Assembly (NCBI GenBank): GCA_964489425.1
Contig: CAZAYP010000036.1
Location: forward strand, 1 to 57,110
Length of the DNA stretch: 57,110 bases
DNA from: CAZAYP01 sp964489425 [NCBI: uncultured Verrucomicrobiota bacterium]
GTDB taxonomy: Bacteria > Verrucomicrobiota > Kiritimatiellia > RZYC01
Reading direction: 5' to 3'
Below, piece by piece: positions 37,330-46,749 of the stretch; positions within the stretch are counted from its first letter, which is position 1, and each line of letters starts with the position of its first letter. The position numbers were made by a program, and so were the translations under genes. The notes under the pieces are model-generated. The model did not search any database. It had not been told where the DNA came from and worked only from the letters and a program-made list of their open reading frames with translations.

Positions 37330-38169
37330 GTGGGCCAGAAGATCATAGCCAAGCGCCTGGCGCAGTATTTCCGGTACGCCTTCGCGCGCAACCGCCGCAG
37401 TTGGCCGGTGCGCGCCATGGCCCGGGCCGCGCGCGAGGTCCTGTGGAGCTACCACAACTGCAGCACCAACACCCGCCTCAACGGCGAGGAGTTCGTGCTG
37501 CGGTCGCTGGCCGCCGCGGACACGGAGGGCGCGGGGCTGGGGGTGGTGTTCGACGTGGGCGCCAACCGCGGCCACTGGGCGCAACGCGCCATCGCCCTGT
37601 GCCCTGGAGCGCGGATCTTCTGTTTCGAGCCCGTGCCCGCCACGTACCGGCTGCTGGAAGCGACGGTCAAACCCCAGCCGGCGATCACGCCCTGGCACCT
37701 GGCCTTGGGCGACCGGGTGGGCGAGGTTCAGTTCCGCTACTTCCCCGGCCACGACACGCTCTCGGCCGTGAACAACCCCAGCGTGCATGCCCTGGACTAC
37801 GAGGTGGTGACCTGCCCCATGACCACCGGCGACCAGTTCATGCAGGAACGCGGGCTGGACCGGGTGGACTTCCTGAAGCTGGACGTGGAAGGCGCCGAGA
37901 TGCCGGTGCTGTCCGGGTTCCGCTCCGCGCTGGAGCAGAAAAAGATCCGCGCCGTGCAATTCGAATATGGCATGGCGAGCATTTTGTCCAAGGTCCTGCT
38001 GTACGACCTGTGCGAATTCTTCCGCAAGCTGGACTTCAGCGTGGGCGCCATCTACCCCAACTACGTGGATTTCCGGCCTTACAAGTTCACCGACGAAAAC
38101 TTTCTCACCCCCAACTTTCTCGCCCTGCCCCACTGCCGCGCGGATTTGATCCGCCGGCTGCAACACTGA
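37330..38169 (+). CDS. FkbM-family methyltransferase
   Basis: A 279-residue SAM-dependent methyltransferase starting at GTG 37330, with AAGGA just upstream. Motif I is [14 protein letters not shown], motif [16 protein letters not shown] and the post-motif [17 protein letters not shown] typical of FkbM enzymes, which O-methylate sugars in polysaccharides or natural products. It lies ten bases before the ArnB-like gene; a role in decorating a surface glycan is likely. Confidence 0.88.
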   Translation: MGQKIIAKRLAQYFRYAFARNRRSWPVRAMARAAREVLWSYHNCSTNTRLNGEEFVLRSLAAADTEGAGLGVVFDVGANRGHWAQRAIALCPGARIFCFEPVPATYRLLEATVKPQPAITPWHLALGDRVGEVQFRYFPGHDTLSAVNNPSVHALDYEVVTCPMTTGDQFMQERGLDRVDFLKLDVEGAEMPVLSGFRSALEQKKIRAVQFEYGMASILSKVLLYDLCEFFRKLDFSVGAIYPNYVDFRPYKFTDENFLTPNFLALPHCRADLIRRLQH

Positions 38170-38179
38170 AGGAGCTGCC

Positions 38180-39337
38180 ATGAGAGAAAAGTTTCTGCCG
38201 TTTTCCAAGCCGTCGATCACCGAGGCGGACATCGCCGCCGTGGCCGACGTGCTGCGCTCGGGCTGGATCACCACCGGGCCGCACAACGCCAAGTTCGAGG
38301 AAGAGTTCTGCGCCTACGTCGGCTGCCCGCACTCGGTGGCCCTGGCCTCGGCCACGGCGGGCATGCACATCCTGCTCAAGGCCCTCGGCATCGGGCCGGG
38401 CGACGACGTGGTCACGCCGTCCATGACCTGGGTGTCCACGGTCAACCTCATCACCCTGGCCGGCGCGCGGCCGGTGTTCGCGGACGTGGACCGCGACACG
38501 CTCATGGTCACGCCCGACTCCGTGCGCGCCGCGCTCACCCCGCGCACGCGGCTGATCATTCCCGTCCATTTCGCCGGCGCGCCGGTGGACCTGGACCCGC
38601 TGCGGGCGATCGCCCAGCAGGCGGGCGCGCGGCTGGTGGAAGATGCCGCCCACGCGGTGGGCACGTTTTACCGCGGCGTGCACGCGGGCCGCACCGGCAC
38701 TTCCATTTTTTCGTTCCACCCGATCAAGAACATCACCACCGGCGAGGGCGGCATGTTCTGCAGCGACGACCCGGCGCTGCAGGAACGCATCCGGCGGCTC
38801 AAGTTCCACGGCCTGGGCGTGGATGCCTACGACCGCCAGACCCACGGCCGGTCGCCACAGGCCCAGGTGCTGGAGCCGGGCTACAAGTACAACCTCACCG
38901 ACATCGCCGCGGTGCTGGGCCGGCGCCAGCTGGCGCGGATCGCGGAGTTCAACGCCCGGCGCGCGGAGCTGGCGCGGCGTTACCACGAGCTGCTGGCCGA
39001 CGTGCCGGAACTGCTGCCGCTCAAGCCGCCCGCGTACCCGCATACCCATGCCTGGCACCTGTTCATCGTGCGGCTGGACATCGACCGCGTGCGCATGACC
39101 CGCGACGACTTCATGCAGCAGCTCAAGCAACGCAACATCGGCACCGGCCTGCATTTCCGGGCCGCGCACATGCAGAAGTATTACCGCGACACGCTCGCGC
39201 TGCCGCCCGGCGCCCTGCCCCACACCGAGTGGAACTCCGACCGCATCCTGTCCCTGCCGCTGTTTCCGGACATGACCGACGCGGACGTGCAGGACGTGGT
39301 GGCGGCTGCCAAGGACGTGCTGGCCGGCGCGCGGTGA
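38180..39337 (+). CDS. arnB: UDP-4-amino-4-deoxy-L-arabinose aminotransferase homologue (ArnB)
   Basis: A 385-residue DegT/DnrJ/EryC1 aminotransferase. It follows E. coli ArnB almost block for block: [85 protein letters not shown] and [16 protein letters not shown]. The PLP lysine is Lys183 in [15 protein letters not shown]. ArnB converts the UDP-4-keto-pentose to UDP-Ara4N for lipid A. ArnA, ArnC and ArnT are not clearly present, although two large GT39-like membrane proteins follow. It may therefore act on a related 4-keto sugar. Confidence 0.88.
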   Translation: MREKFLPFSKPSITEADIAAVADVLRSGWITTGPHNAKFEEEFCAYVGCPHSVALASATAGMHILLKALGIGPGDDVVTPSMTWVSTVNLITLAGARPVFADVDRDTLMVTPDSVRAALTPRTRLIIPVHFAGAPVDLDPLRAIAQQAGARLVEDAAHAVGTFYRGVHAGRTGTSIFSFHPIKNITTGEGGMFCSDDPALQERIRRLKFHGLGVDAYDRQTHGRSPQAQVLEPGYKYNLTDIAAVLGRRQLARIAEFNARRAELARRYHELLADVPELLPLKPPAYPHTHAWHLFIVRLDIDRVRMTRDDFMQQLKQRNIGTGLHFRAAHMQKYYRDTLALPPGALPHTEWNSDRILSLPLFPDMTDADVQDVVAAAKDVLAGAR

Positions 39338-39342
39338 CCCGG

Positions 39343-40848
39343 ATGGGCACAACCCGCCCCGCGATCGACGCCCTGCGCCGCGCGGCGCACGGGATGGCCC
39401 GGCACCCGTGGCAGGCCGGGTTCCTGGGCGTGGCCGGGTTCCACCTGGTTGTCGCGCTGGGGTACAAGCTGGCCCTGGGGCTGGACATCTGCGCCGACCC
39501 GGCGCGCAACTCCTGGGATTTCTTCTGGCAGGCGCTGCCCATGGACGCCATGGTCACCGGGTTCTGGAGCAGCCTCTGGAACCTGCACGCCCAACCGCCG
39601 CTGTTCAACGTGTTCGGGTTCCTGCTGCACGCGGTGTTCGGCGCGCACTTCCTGCAGGCCATGCAGTACATTTATATTGTGCTGGGCGCGCTGCTGAGCG
39701 GCGCGTGCTATCCCGTGCTGGCCCACCTCACGCGTTGCCGCTGGCTGGCACTGGTCGTGGCGCTGCTGCTGGCGCTGAACCCGCCGCTGTTCCTGTACGA
39801 GGCGTTCATCCTGTACACGCTGCCCGAAGCGTTCCTGGTAGTGCTGGCCGTGCTCACGGTGCTCTGGCACCGCCGCACCGGGTCGGTCGCGGCGCTGGCC
39901 GCGCTGATGCTGGTGATGAACGTGCTGGTCCTGTTCCGCAGCGTGTACAACCTGGCGCTGCTGGTGCCGGTGACGCTGTTCGCCCTGGTATTGGCCGGCC
40001 CGCGCTGGCCGCGGATGCTGGCGCTGGCCGTGGTCATGAGCTTGCCGGCGGCCGCTTGGTACGGAAAGAACTATGCCAAGTTCGGTTTTTTCGGCGCCAG
40101 CAGCTGGATGGGGTCCAACCTCTGGCGCATCGTGACGCCCAACTACGATCCGCCGCATTTGCAGGCGCTGGCCGCGGCCGGGGTGCTGGACCCGGCGGCC
40201 GTGGAACTGCGCTACTTTGATCCGCCGGCCGCGTTCCAGAAGTACGGGTTCAACGCCACCTCCAGCGTGCCGGTGCTGGCGCGCAACGACTACCACAACA
40301 TCAACATGGTGGCCATTGCCCGCATGCACCAGCGCAACGCCATGGTGATGATCCGGCGCGATCCCGCGCATTACCTTGGCAACGCCTGGGAGGCGTACCA
40401 GCGGTTCTGCAGCCCGTCCTACGAAACCAAGTTCGTGCTGTTCAACTACCGCCGCATGCCGGCCAGCCACCTCCGCGTGGCGGAGTTTTTTTATGGCACG
40501 CCGCTCATGGCCCGGCTCAGCCAGGCCTGGGGCCTGCAAGCTTACAGCCTCTACTTTTTCCTGATCCCGCTCAGCTTGATCGGCCTGGCGCTGCACGCAA
40601 TCGCGCGCTGCCGCCTGCGGCCCGCGGCGTGGGTTGGGTATCTCCGGGAAAACGCGGTGCTGGTGTTCTGCGCAAGCCTGCTGGCCTACGTGGCGTTGAT
40701 CGGATCGTTTCTCGAGTACGGCGAAAACTGCCGCTTCAAGTTCCCGGTGGAACCGCTGATCTGGTGCTGCGCGCTGGGGGTGGCGGCCCTGTGGCTAGGG
40801 AGCATGCGGCATGTCGCGCGGGGGCAAGGCCCGGAAATAAAGCCATGA
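39343..40848 (+). CDS. GT39-like membrane glycosyltransferase
   Basis: A protein of 501 residues with about ten to twelve membrane segments (FLGVAGFHLVVALGYKLALG, WLALVVALLLALNPPLFLY, LAALMLVMNVLVLF). The first luminal loop contains NSWDFFWQALP and the phrase WNLHAQPPLFNVFGFLL, where GT-C enzymes of the GT39/ArnT/PMT clan carry their acidic residues. It probably uses a polyprenyl-phosphate sugar donor. The preceding arnB stop overlaps a GTG at 39334 (GTGA); the ATG at 39343 is the alternative chosen here. It overlaps the next gene by four bases. Confidence 0.75.
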   Translation: MGTTRPAIDALRRAAHGMARHPWQAGFLGVAGFHLVVALGYKLALGLDICADPARNSWDFFWQALPMDAMVTGFWSSLWNLHAQPPLFNVFGFLLHAVFGAHFLQAMQYIYIVLGALLSGACYPVLAHLTRCRWLALVVALLLALNPPLFLYEAFILYTLPEAFLVVLAVLTVLWHRRTGSVAALAALMLVMNVLVLFRSVYNLALLVPVTLFALVLAGPRWPRMLALAVVMSLPAAAWYGKNYAKFGFFGASSWMGSNLWRIVTPNYDPPHLQALAAAGVLDPAAVELRYFDPPAAFQKYGFNATSSVPVLARNDYHNINMVAIARMHQRNAMVMIRRDPAHYLGNAWEAYQRFCSPSYETKFVLFNYRRMPASHLRVAEFFYGTPLMARLSQAWGLQAYSLYFFLIPLSLIGLALHAIARCRLRPAAWVGYLRENAVLVFCASLLAYVALIGSFLEYGENCRFKFPVEPLIWCCALGVAALWLGSMRHVARGQGPEIKP

Positions 40849-42998
40849 AACACCCCCCCCCCTTGCCCGCCAACAATACGTTGCCGTTAGCAACGGAGCA
40901 GCAGATATCGCCCGCCAAGGCGCAAAGTCGCAAAGCAGTTCTTTGCCGACCACGCGGCGGGCTTGGCGCCTTGGCGCCTTGGCGGGACTATATGCTGATC
41001 GGGATGCTCTTGATCGCGGCCGCGCTGGGGCTGCGGCTGTACATGATGCATGCAGCCAGCTGCGCCATCCCGGTCACCAGCGACGAGGCGATCAACGTGC
41101 TCCAGGCCCGGGATATCCGCGCCGGCCACACCCCGCTGCTCATGACCGCGCAGCCGTACCAGTTCCCGCTGGAGCCGTACCTCATGGCGCCGTGGATCAA
41201 GCTGTTCCCCGCCGGCAGCGTGCTGCGCGCCCGGTTTCTGCCATACGCGCTGGGACTCGTTGGACTCGGCCTCGGGCTATGGCTCGTGCGGCGGCTGGGC
41301 CCACTGCGGCAAACGTGGCCGGCAGCGTTGCTGCTGCTGTTCCCCGGGGCCTACCACCTCGTGCTGCAGGCGGGTTATATCCCGCCGCACTACGCATCGC
41401 CGCCGCTGCTGTGGCTGCTGGTCGTGGCGCTGGCGTTTCCATGGCCGGCGCGCCGGCCGTGGCTGGATGATGTGCGCATGCTGCTGGCCGGCGGCTTGTG
41501 CGGGTTGGCCGTGGCCAACTACATGATGTCACTGGCCGTGGTTGCGCCGGCCGCGCTGGTCATCGTGACGGGTGGCGCCGCGCGATGGCCGCGAGTGCTG
41601 CGCCGCCTGCTCGTGTTCGCGCCGGCGTTCGTTTTGGGGCTGGTGCCACTGCTGCTTGGCGCGTGGTTTTTCCCGGGCGCCCACGCGGGCATTGCCGGCC
41701 TGTACCCGTGGAAGGATGCCCTGCGGCGGCTGTGGAACCCGACGCTGGCCTACACCCTGCCGCACGCCCTCGGCGTGGCTCCGCCGCTCTACCCGGACGG
41801 CAACCTGCTGCCATGGGGCATGGCGCTGGCACGGCCCGCGGCCTTTATTTACCTGTTGATTTTGGCGGCCGCCACGGCGCGAATCGCCTGGAGGATGATT
41901 CAGGCCGCGCGCAACCGAACCATGCCGGAACTCCTGCCGGGCGACATTTTCGCGGCCGCGTCCTGGCTGGGGCTCGCGCTGTTCGCGGCCGGCCGGCGGG
42001 CGGACGCGCAGTCGTTCCGCTACCTGCTGCCGGTGATTTGGGCGTTTCCGTTTGTCGTGGCCGTGCTGGTGACCGGGTTGTCCCGGCGCTGGGTGCTGGG
42101 CGCCGGCGCCGCCGCGGTCCTGCTGGCCGGATTCAACATCACCACGACCTTCAAGCTGACCGCGGACTGGCGGGCGCCAGACTTTGCCGCGCGCGAGGTG
42201 GGCGCCGAGGATCTGCAGCCGGCGCTGTATTTCCTGCGGCAGCAGGGCATCTCCAACTGCGTGGCCTCGTACTGGGCCGCGTACCGCATCAACTTCCTGA
42301 CAGACGGATCGGTTGTGTGCAGCCAGCCGGTCAACGAGCGGTTCCCGGGCTGGCCGCTGCCGTTCAAGGACGAGGTGGACGCGGCCACCGACGTGGCGTA
42401 CGTGCTCACGGAACGGATCCGGTTCCTCAAGCCCTCGGTGTTCGAGCGCCACCTGCGGACCATGGACGTGACCGCGGACCGCACACCTTGTGGAAATTTC
42501 GTGGTGTACCAGGGGTTCCGCGATGCCGGGGGCGCCGATCTTCCTCTGGGCGCCGGCCGGGCCGAGGTTGTGGCCAGCCACAACACGCCGGAAGACGCGC
42601 GCATGGCGGATGGCGATCCGACCACGGCGTGGAACACCAAAGCGTGGCAGTCCACCAGCATGTGGGTGCAGGCAACCTGGACGGAACCGCGCCGGATTGA
42701 CCGGGTCACGCTGGACTACGGCCGCTTGGGCCATGATGCGGCGCCGGCCGTGGCGTTGCAGCTCCTGACCACCAACGGGTGGCAGGCGACGCCGGGCGAC
42801 CCGCGGGCCGCCTGGGACCCGTTCCGCATGCGGAACCGGCACCCGGTATACGGCGCTGCGCGGCAGTCGCTGCGGTTCGCGGCGACAGAAGCCGCGGGAA
42901 TTCGCCTGGCCATTACGGAGCCCAACCCGCGCTTCTGCTGGACCATCGCGGAGTTAGAAATCCGGGCGGCCGCCAGCGGGACGAGTGCCGGCAAATAA
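40845..42998 (+). CDS. GT39-like membrane protein fused to an F5/8 type C (discoidin) domain
   Basis: Up to 717 residues. A membrane domain of about 12 segments (residues 50-470) begins MLIGMLLIAAALGLRLYMM and has the first-loop acidic residues in PVTSDEAINVLQARD, as in GT39 proteins. A soluble part follows, and residues about 575-710 form a discoidin-like domain (ASHNTPEDARMADGDPTTAWN ... WVQATWTEPRRIDRVTLDYG). The first 49 residues are low complexity and overlap an inverted-repeat element, so the authentic start may be ATG 40992; 40845 is kept because it overlaps the previous stop (ATGA). This is an unusual fusion for a lipid-linked sugar transferase. Confidence 0.75.
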   Translation: MKHPPPLPANNTLPLATEQQISPAKAQSRKAVLCRPRGGLGALAPWRDYMLIGMLLIAAALGLRLYMMHAASCAIPVTSDEAINVLQARDIRAGHTPLLMTAQPYQFPLEPYLMAPWIKLFPAGSVLRARFLPYALGLVGLGLGLWLVRRLGPLRQTWPAALLLLFPGAYHLVLQAGYIPPHYASPPLLWLLVVALAFPWPARRPWLDDVRMLLAGGLCGLAVANYMMSLAVVAPAALVIVTGGAARWPRVLRRLLVFAPAFVLGLVPLLLGAWFFPGAHAGIAGLYPWKDALRRLWNPTLAYTLPHALGVAPPLYPDGNLLPWGMALARPAAFIYLLILAAATARIAWRMIQAARNRTMPELLPGDIFAAASWLGLALFAAGRRADAQSFRYLLPVIWAFPFVVAVLVTGLSRRWVLGAGAAAVLLAGFNITTTFKLTADWRAPDFAAREVGAEDLQPALYFLRQQGISNCVASYWAAYRINFLTDGSVVCSQPVNERFPGWPLPFKDEVDAATDVAYVLTERIRFLKPSVFERHLRTMDVTADRTPCGNFVVYQGFRDAGGADLPLGAGRAEVVASHNTPEDARMADGDPTTAWNTKAWQSTSMWVQATWTEPRRIDRVTLDYGRLGHDAAPAVALQLLTTNGWQATPGDPRAAWDPFRMRNRHPVYGAARQSLRFAATEAAGIRLAITEPNPRFCWTIAELEIRAAASGTSAGK
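40913..40984. repeat. Inverted-repeat element at the N terminus of the GT39-like gene
   Basis: CGCCAAGGCGC at 40913-40923 is mirrored by GGCGCCTTGGCG at 40973-40984, with internal CAAAG units. The pattern GCCAAGGCGCAAAG is typical of dispersed intergenic repeats in many environmental genomes. It lies in frame with the upstream ATG. Confidence 0.55.
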
Positions 42999-43001
42999 GG
43001 G

Positions 43002-43031
43002 TTGCATACGACGGGGCGGGTTCCTTATGGT
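43002..43031 (+). promoter_or_regulatory. dapL promoter
   Basis: TTGCAT (43002-43007), 18-base spacer, TATGGT (43026-43031); 44 bases before the dapL ATG. Confidence 0.5.
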
Positions 43032-43074
43032 GCTGCGGGTCAGTTAACCGGACAAGGCAAGAGGCGGGTGCGAT

Positions 43075-44298
43075 ATGGACTTACAAAAACTGTTTGCCGC
43101 GCGCATCGGCGGGGCGGAATTCGGGGTCAAGCACGAGATCTACAAGTTCGAGAAGATCAAGCGGGCCAAGGCCGCCGCGCGCAAGGCGCGGCCGGACGTG
43201 GAGATGCTCGACTTTGGCGTGGGCGAGCCGGACCAACTGGCGCCCGAACCGATCCGCGCGGCCCTGAAGCGCGAGGTCGATGACCCCGCCAACCGCGGCT
43301 ACGCGGATAACGGCATCCGCGAGTTCCAGGACGCGGCGGCCTGCTACCTGCGCGATTTCTTCGGGGTGGTGGACATGGATCCGGCCACGGAGATCGTGCA
43401 CAGCATCGGGTCCAAGCCGGCGTTGGCCATGCTCCCGCTGGCGTTCATCAATCCCGGCGACGTGGCGCTGACGACCGTGCCGGGGTACCCGGTCATGGCC
43501 ACGCACACGGCCTACCTGGGCGGCGCGGTCGTCAAGCTGCCGTTGCGCGAAGAAAACGGCTTTTTCCCGGACCTGGCGGCCATTGATCCGGCCGTGGCGC
43601 AAAGCGCCAAGCTGTTGTACGTCAATTACCCCAACAACCCCACGGGCGCGGCGCCCACGGCGCGGTTTTTTGACGACTTGATCGCGTTCGCCCGGCAGCA
43701 CAACATCCTGGTGGTGCAGGACGCGGCCTACGCCACGCTGATCTACGGCCAGCCGCGGCTGTCGATCCTCGGCCGGCCCGGCGGCAAGGAGGTGGCGCTG
43801 GAGCTGCACTCCATGAGCAAGAGCTACAACATGACCGGGTGGCGGCTGGGGTTTGTGGCCGGCGCGGCGCGGGCGGTGCAGGCCGTGGCCACGGTCAAGG
43901 ACAACATTGATTCCGGCCAGTTCAAGGCCATTCAGAAAGCGGCCTGCGCCGGGATTGCCGACCGGCAGCTCGCGGAAACGATCAACACGCACTACGAGCA
44001 GCGCCTGCGCGCGCTGGTGGGCGTGCTGCGCGCGGCGGGTTTTGCGGCGCGCATGCCCGGCGGCACGTTTTACCTGTACGTGCGCGCGCCGCGCGGTGCC
44101 GGCGACCAAACCTTCGCCACCGCGGAAGAAGCATCGCAGTACCTGATCCGGGAGCACTCCATCTCCACGGTGCCGTGGGACGATGTCGGCGCGTATTTGC
44201 GGTTTTCCGCCACGTTCGAGTCGGCAGGCCCGCAGGACGACGCGCGGGTCATCGCCGAGCTGCAACGCCGCCTGCAGGCTGCCCAATTAAAATTCTGA
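43075..44298 (+). CDS. dapL: LL-diaminopimelate aminotransferase
   Basis: A 407-residue fold-type I aminotransferase that makes LL-diaminopimelate directly from tetrahydrodipicolinate, bypassing the acyl pathways. Motifs: LDFGVGEPDQLAPEPI, YADNGIREFQDAAA, IGSKPALAMLPLAFINPGD, VNYPNNPTGA, VVQDAAYATLIYG and HSMSKSYNMTGWRLGF with PLP lysine 249. The pathway is typical of Chlamydiae, Verrucomicrobia relatives, plants and some others. The ribosome site (AAGAGGCGGG) is adequate. ACT-domain and DUF6485 genes follow closely. Confidence 0.9.
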   Translation: MDLQKLFAARIGGAEFGVKHEIYKFEKIKRAKAAARKARPDVEMLDFGVGEPDQLAPEPIRAALKREVDDPANRGYADNGIREFQDAAACYLRDFFGVVDMDPATEIVHSIGSKPALAMLPLAFINPGDVALTTVPGYPVMATHTAYLGGAVVKLPLREENGFFPDLAAIDPAVAQSAKLLYVNYPNNPTGAAPTARFFDDLIAFARQHNILVVQDAAYATLIYGQPRLSILGRPGGKEVALELHSMSKSYNMTGWRLGFVAGAARAVQAVATVKDNIDSGQFKAIQKAACAGIADRQLAETINTHYEQRLRALVGVLRAAGFAARMPGGTFYLYVRAPRGAGDQTFATAEEASQYLIREHSISTVPWDDVGAYLRFSATFESAGPQDDARVIAELQRRLQAAQLKF

Positions 44299-44306
44299 GG
44301 GATACC

Positions 44307-44738
44307 ATGACCACCTGTTCTCCTGTCCGGATCCGCAAGGGCAAGCAGCTCTCCGTGTTCCTCGAAAATGAGCTGGGCGCGCTGGCCGCGCTTGCCGAGC
44401 TGCTGGGCCGCCGGGGCATCAACATCTACGCCATCACCCTGACCGGCGGGCTGGACCACAGCGATGTCCGCATCGTCGCCGACCAGCCGGACGCGGCGGC
44501 GGCCTGCCTGCGTGAGGCCGGCCACCTGATCTACGAGCGCGACGTCCTGCTGCTGGACCTGCCCAACCAGCCCGGCACGCTCGGCCGCGTGACCCGGCAA
44601 TGGGCGCAGGCCGGGATCAACCTGGAATACGCCTACTGCGCGGGCGGCCCCGAGGTGCACGAAGGCCTCGTGGTCATCCGCGTGGACGATCCGGACCGGG
44701 CGATGGCCCTGTTGCAAACGCCTGCGGCCGGGGCGTGA
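44307..44738 (+). CDS. Tandem ACT-domain protein
   Basis: A 143-residue protein with two ACT modules: KQLSVFLENELGALAALAELL at about residues 13-33 and LLLDLPNQPGTLGRVTRQWAQ near residue 85. ACT pairs bind amino acids and regulate enzymes of amino acid metabolism. GAGGG is about five bases before the ATG at 44307, and the gene follows dapL by eight bases. An amino-acid-sensing role coupled to lysine synthesis is possible, but no effector or target is shown. Confidence 0.85.
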   Translation: MTTCSPVRIRKGKQLSVFLENELGALAALAELLGRRGINIYAITLTGGLDHSDVRIVADQPDAAAACLREAGHLIYERDVLLLDLPNQPGTLGRVTRQWAQAGINLEYAYCAGGPEVHEGLVVIRVDDPDRAMALLQTPAAGA

Positions 44739-44763
44739 GAGGCGGCGGTCGGAAGCCTTGCTG

Positions 44764-44958
44764 ATGAACAACTGCCCCAACCAGGAGAAAAACACCGCCG
44801 GGTGCACCTGCACCTATTCCTGCGACAAGCACGGCCTGTGCTGCGAATGTGTGGCCTACCACCGGCGCCTGGGCGAGATTCCCGGCTGCTTGTTTTCGCG
44901 CGCCGGCGAGCGCACGTGGGACCGGTCACTCGCCGCGCTGGTGCGGGACCGGGCTTGA
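44764..44958 (+). CDS. DUF6485-type cysteine-rich small protein
   Basis: A 64-residue protein with seven or eight cysteines in the pattern CPN...CTCTYSCDKHGLCCECV..HR..GEIPGCLF, matching the family now called DUF6485. It probably binds a metal, zinc or an iron-sulfur cluster. Function is unknown. The gene is the third in the dapL group and has a weak ribosome site (GGAAG). Confidence 0.8.
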   Translation: MNNCPNQEKNTAGCTCTYSCDKHGLCCECVAYHRRLGEIPGCLFSRAGERTWDRSLAALVRDRA

Positions 44959-45050
44959 GGAGCGTTGCGGACCGGGGACAGCTGGTCACCCGGTGATGCA
45001 GCTCGAGTGGTCTGCACTTTCATTCAGTAGTACACGAGGACAGGAAAAAC

Positions 45051-46691
45051 ATGAAGCAAAGGGGAAATCCGGCGAACGTTGCGGCATCGTTCGCATGGCG
45101 CGCTTTGCTGGCAGCGGCGGCCATGGGGTTCATCGGGGGTGCCGGTGGCAGCGCCCGCGCCGCCGGCGCCTGGGGCGGCTGCTACCACAACAACCCCTTG
45201 GTCGCAGCCACGGAAGAAGCCTTGCCCGTTAAGCTCGCGCCCGGGGTTACCAATCATTTTCTTGAGGTGGATGAGGCCCGCACGAACGTTACTTTTTATT
45301 ACCTTGCCGCCCCGGCGTCGGCCGCGGTTCCTGGCGCGGAGTCCGGTGGCGTACGGCTTTGGGCCAACAAGGAATATGTTCTGGCGGGGAACTGGGTCAC
45401 GAGCTTCGTGCTTTCGGCCGGCGGCCCAACCTTCCACGAGACGCCGGCGGCCGGCGCCGTAACCGTGGATTTGTGGCGGGCCGAGTGGCAACCGCCGCCG
45501 GGCTTTGCGGGCCGGGTTTTTTACGCGCCCCGGATCATCATGCCGGCCGAGGCCGGAATGCCGCCCACCACGCAATACCTGATCCGGACGGCCAACACCG
45601 GCGCGGGATGGCAAGGTGGACCGAACACCAATTATTGGCGCCAGCGGGCACAGACGATCGGCCCGGATTTTTTCAATGTTGATTATTCTTTTGACTGGAC
45701 CCGCTGCATTCCGGCGCACTTCGAGGACCTGGAACGCGCCATCGCCATGCTGAACGCCAACCCGCCGGGGTTCGCGTCCAACGCCCTGCGGGAACAGGCG
45801 TTCCTGGAGCTCGACACGTTCTTTGAGACCGGCATCCGGCGGGGGCAGGCGTTTGACCTGGCTGCCAGCTCAAACCGGATGTGGGAGCTCCTCGACGGGC
45901 GGTTGCGCAAAGCGTTGGCCGAGACAACGGCCGCACCCAGCGACAGCGCGTTGCGCGCCTGGCAAATGTACAACATGGGCCTGCTGGCCGTCTCCGGCGG
46001 CGGCGTGGCCGGCTTTGATATCATTCCCGTGCTGCCAGGATGCGGCTGGCAGGAGTCGGCGGATTTTGTCCGGGATCTGGCGGCGGGCATCCACGTCCTC
46101 TTCATCACGCACGGCCACGTGGACCACTACTCGCGGTCGCTGGTCCAGGCGTGCCTGGACGCCGGCCGGCCGGTGTGCCTGCCCGCCGAGTCGGCCGGCG
46201 CCTGGGCGGGTCACAGCAACCTCGTGGCCGTGGGCGACCACTGGACCGGCCGCCTGGCGGGGTTGCAGGTCACGGCCCGGCGCGGCATCCACGGCTGGCA
46301 CGCCACGCGGGCTGACGAGCCGCTAATCTATTACGAGCTGACGTTCCCTACCGGCCGCACCCTGATATTCTGCGGCGACCTGGACTATACCCGGGAGTTC
46401 GAGAAGACGCCGGGCCTGGCCGTCGACCTGCTCGTCATCCCCTGGCGCAGCCCAAGCCTGCTGTACGAGACCGGGGCCCGGGAGCAGCTCCATCCACGCG
46501 AGGACGCGGTGCGCATCGCGCTTGAGCGCATCCAGCCGCGGTTCCTGCTGTACGGCCACTACGCGGAGCTGGGTCACGTCTACGACGGCATGCCGGCATC
46601 CTATGCCATTGCCGCGCAACTCAAGCGCATCCTGCCCTGTCCGTCGGAATGGATGTTCTGGGGCGAACACCTGACCATCCCGGCGCCGTGA
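45051..46691 (+). CDS. Secreted metallo-beta-lactamase-fold protein
   Basis: A 546-residue protein with an N-terminal signal peptide (about residues 1-38, ending SARAAGAWGG). The first 300 residues are a unique region with several Trp and Tyr. The MBL domain follows: FITHGHVDHYSRSL (HxHxDH), a later His in GIHGWHATRADE, FCGDLDYTREF (bridging Asp), and FLLYGHYAELGH. It resembles UlaG-like hydrolases. The N-terminal region looks like a separate domain not known to me. AGGA precedes the ATG. It is followed by a strong hairpin. Confidence 0.8.
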   Translation: MKQRGNPANVAASFAWRALLAAAAMGFIGGAGGSARAAGAWGGCYHNNPLVAATEEALPVKLAPGVTNHFLEVDEARTNVTFYYLAAPASAAVPGAESGGVRLWANKEYVLAGNWVTSFVLSAGGPTFHETPAAGAVTVDLWRAEWQPPPGFAGRVFYAPRIIMPAEAGMPPTTQYLIRTANTGAGWQGGPNTNYWRQRAQTIGPDFFNVDYSFDWTRCIPAHFEDLERAIAMLNANPPGFASNALREQAFLELDTFFETGIRRGQAFDLAASSNRMWELLDGRLRKALAETTAAPSDSALRAWQMYNMGLLAVSGGGVAGFDIIPVLPGCGWQESADFVRDLAAGIHVLFITHGHVDHYSRSLVQACLDAGRPVCLPAESAGAWAGHSNLVAVGDHWTGRLAGLQVTARRGIHGWHATRADEPLIYYELTFPTGRTLIFCGDLDYTREFEKTPGLAVDLLVIPWRSPSLLYETGAREQLHPREDAVRIALERIQPRFLLYGHYAELGHVYDGMPASYAIAAQLKRILPCPSEWMFWGEHLTIPAP

Positions 46692-46728
46692 CGCCAGGCG
46701 CCACGAAAAGTCGTGGCATGCCTGGCGT
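46691..46728. terminator. Hairpin between convergent MBL-fold and cysE genes
   Basis: ACGCCAGGC-GCCACGA with loop AAAG pairs with TCGTGGC-AT-GCCTGGCGT: a 16-bp stem with a small bulge. There is no U tract on either strand, so this may act as a 3' stabiliser or a rho-assisted bidirectional end. Confidence 0.5.
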
Positions 46729-46749
46729 CTCCGCGCCTTGGTGGGAGAA

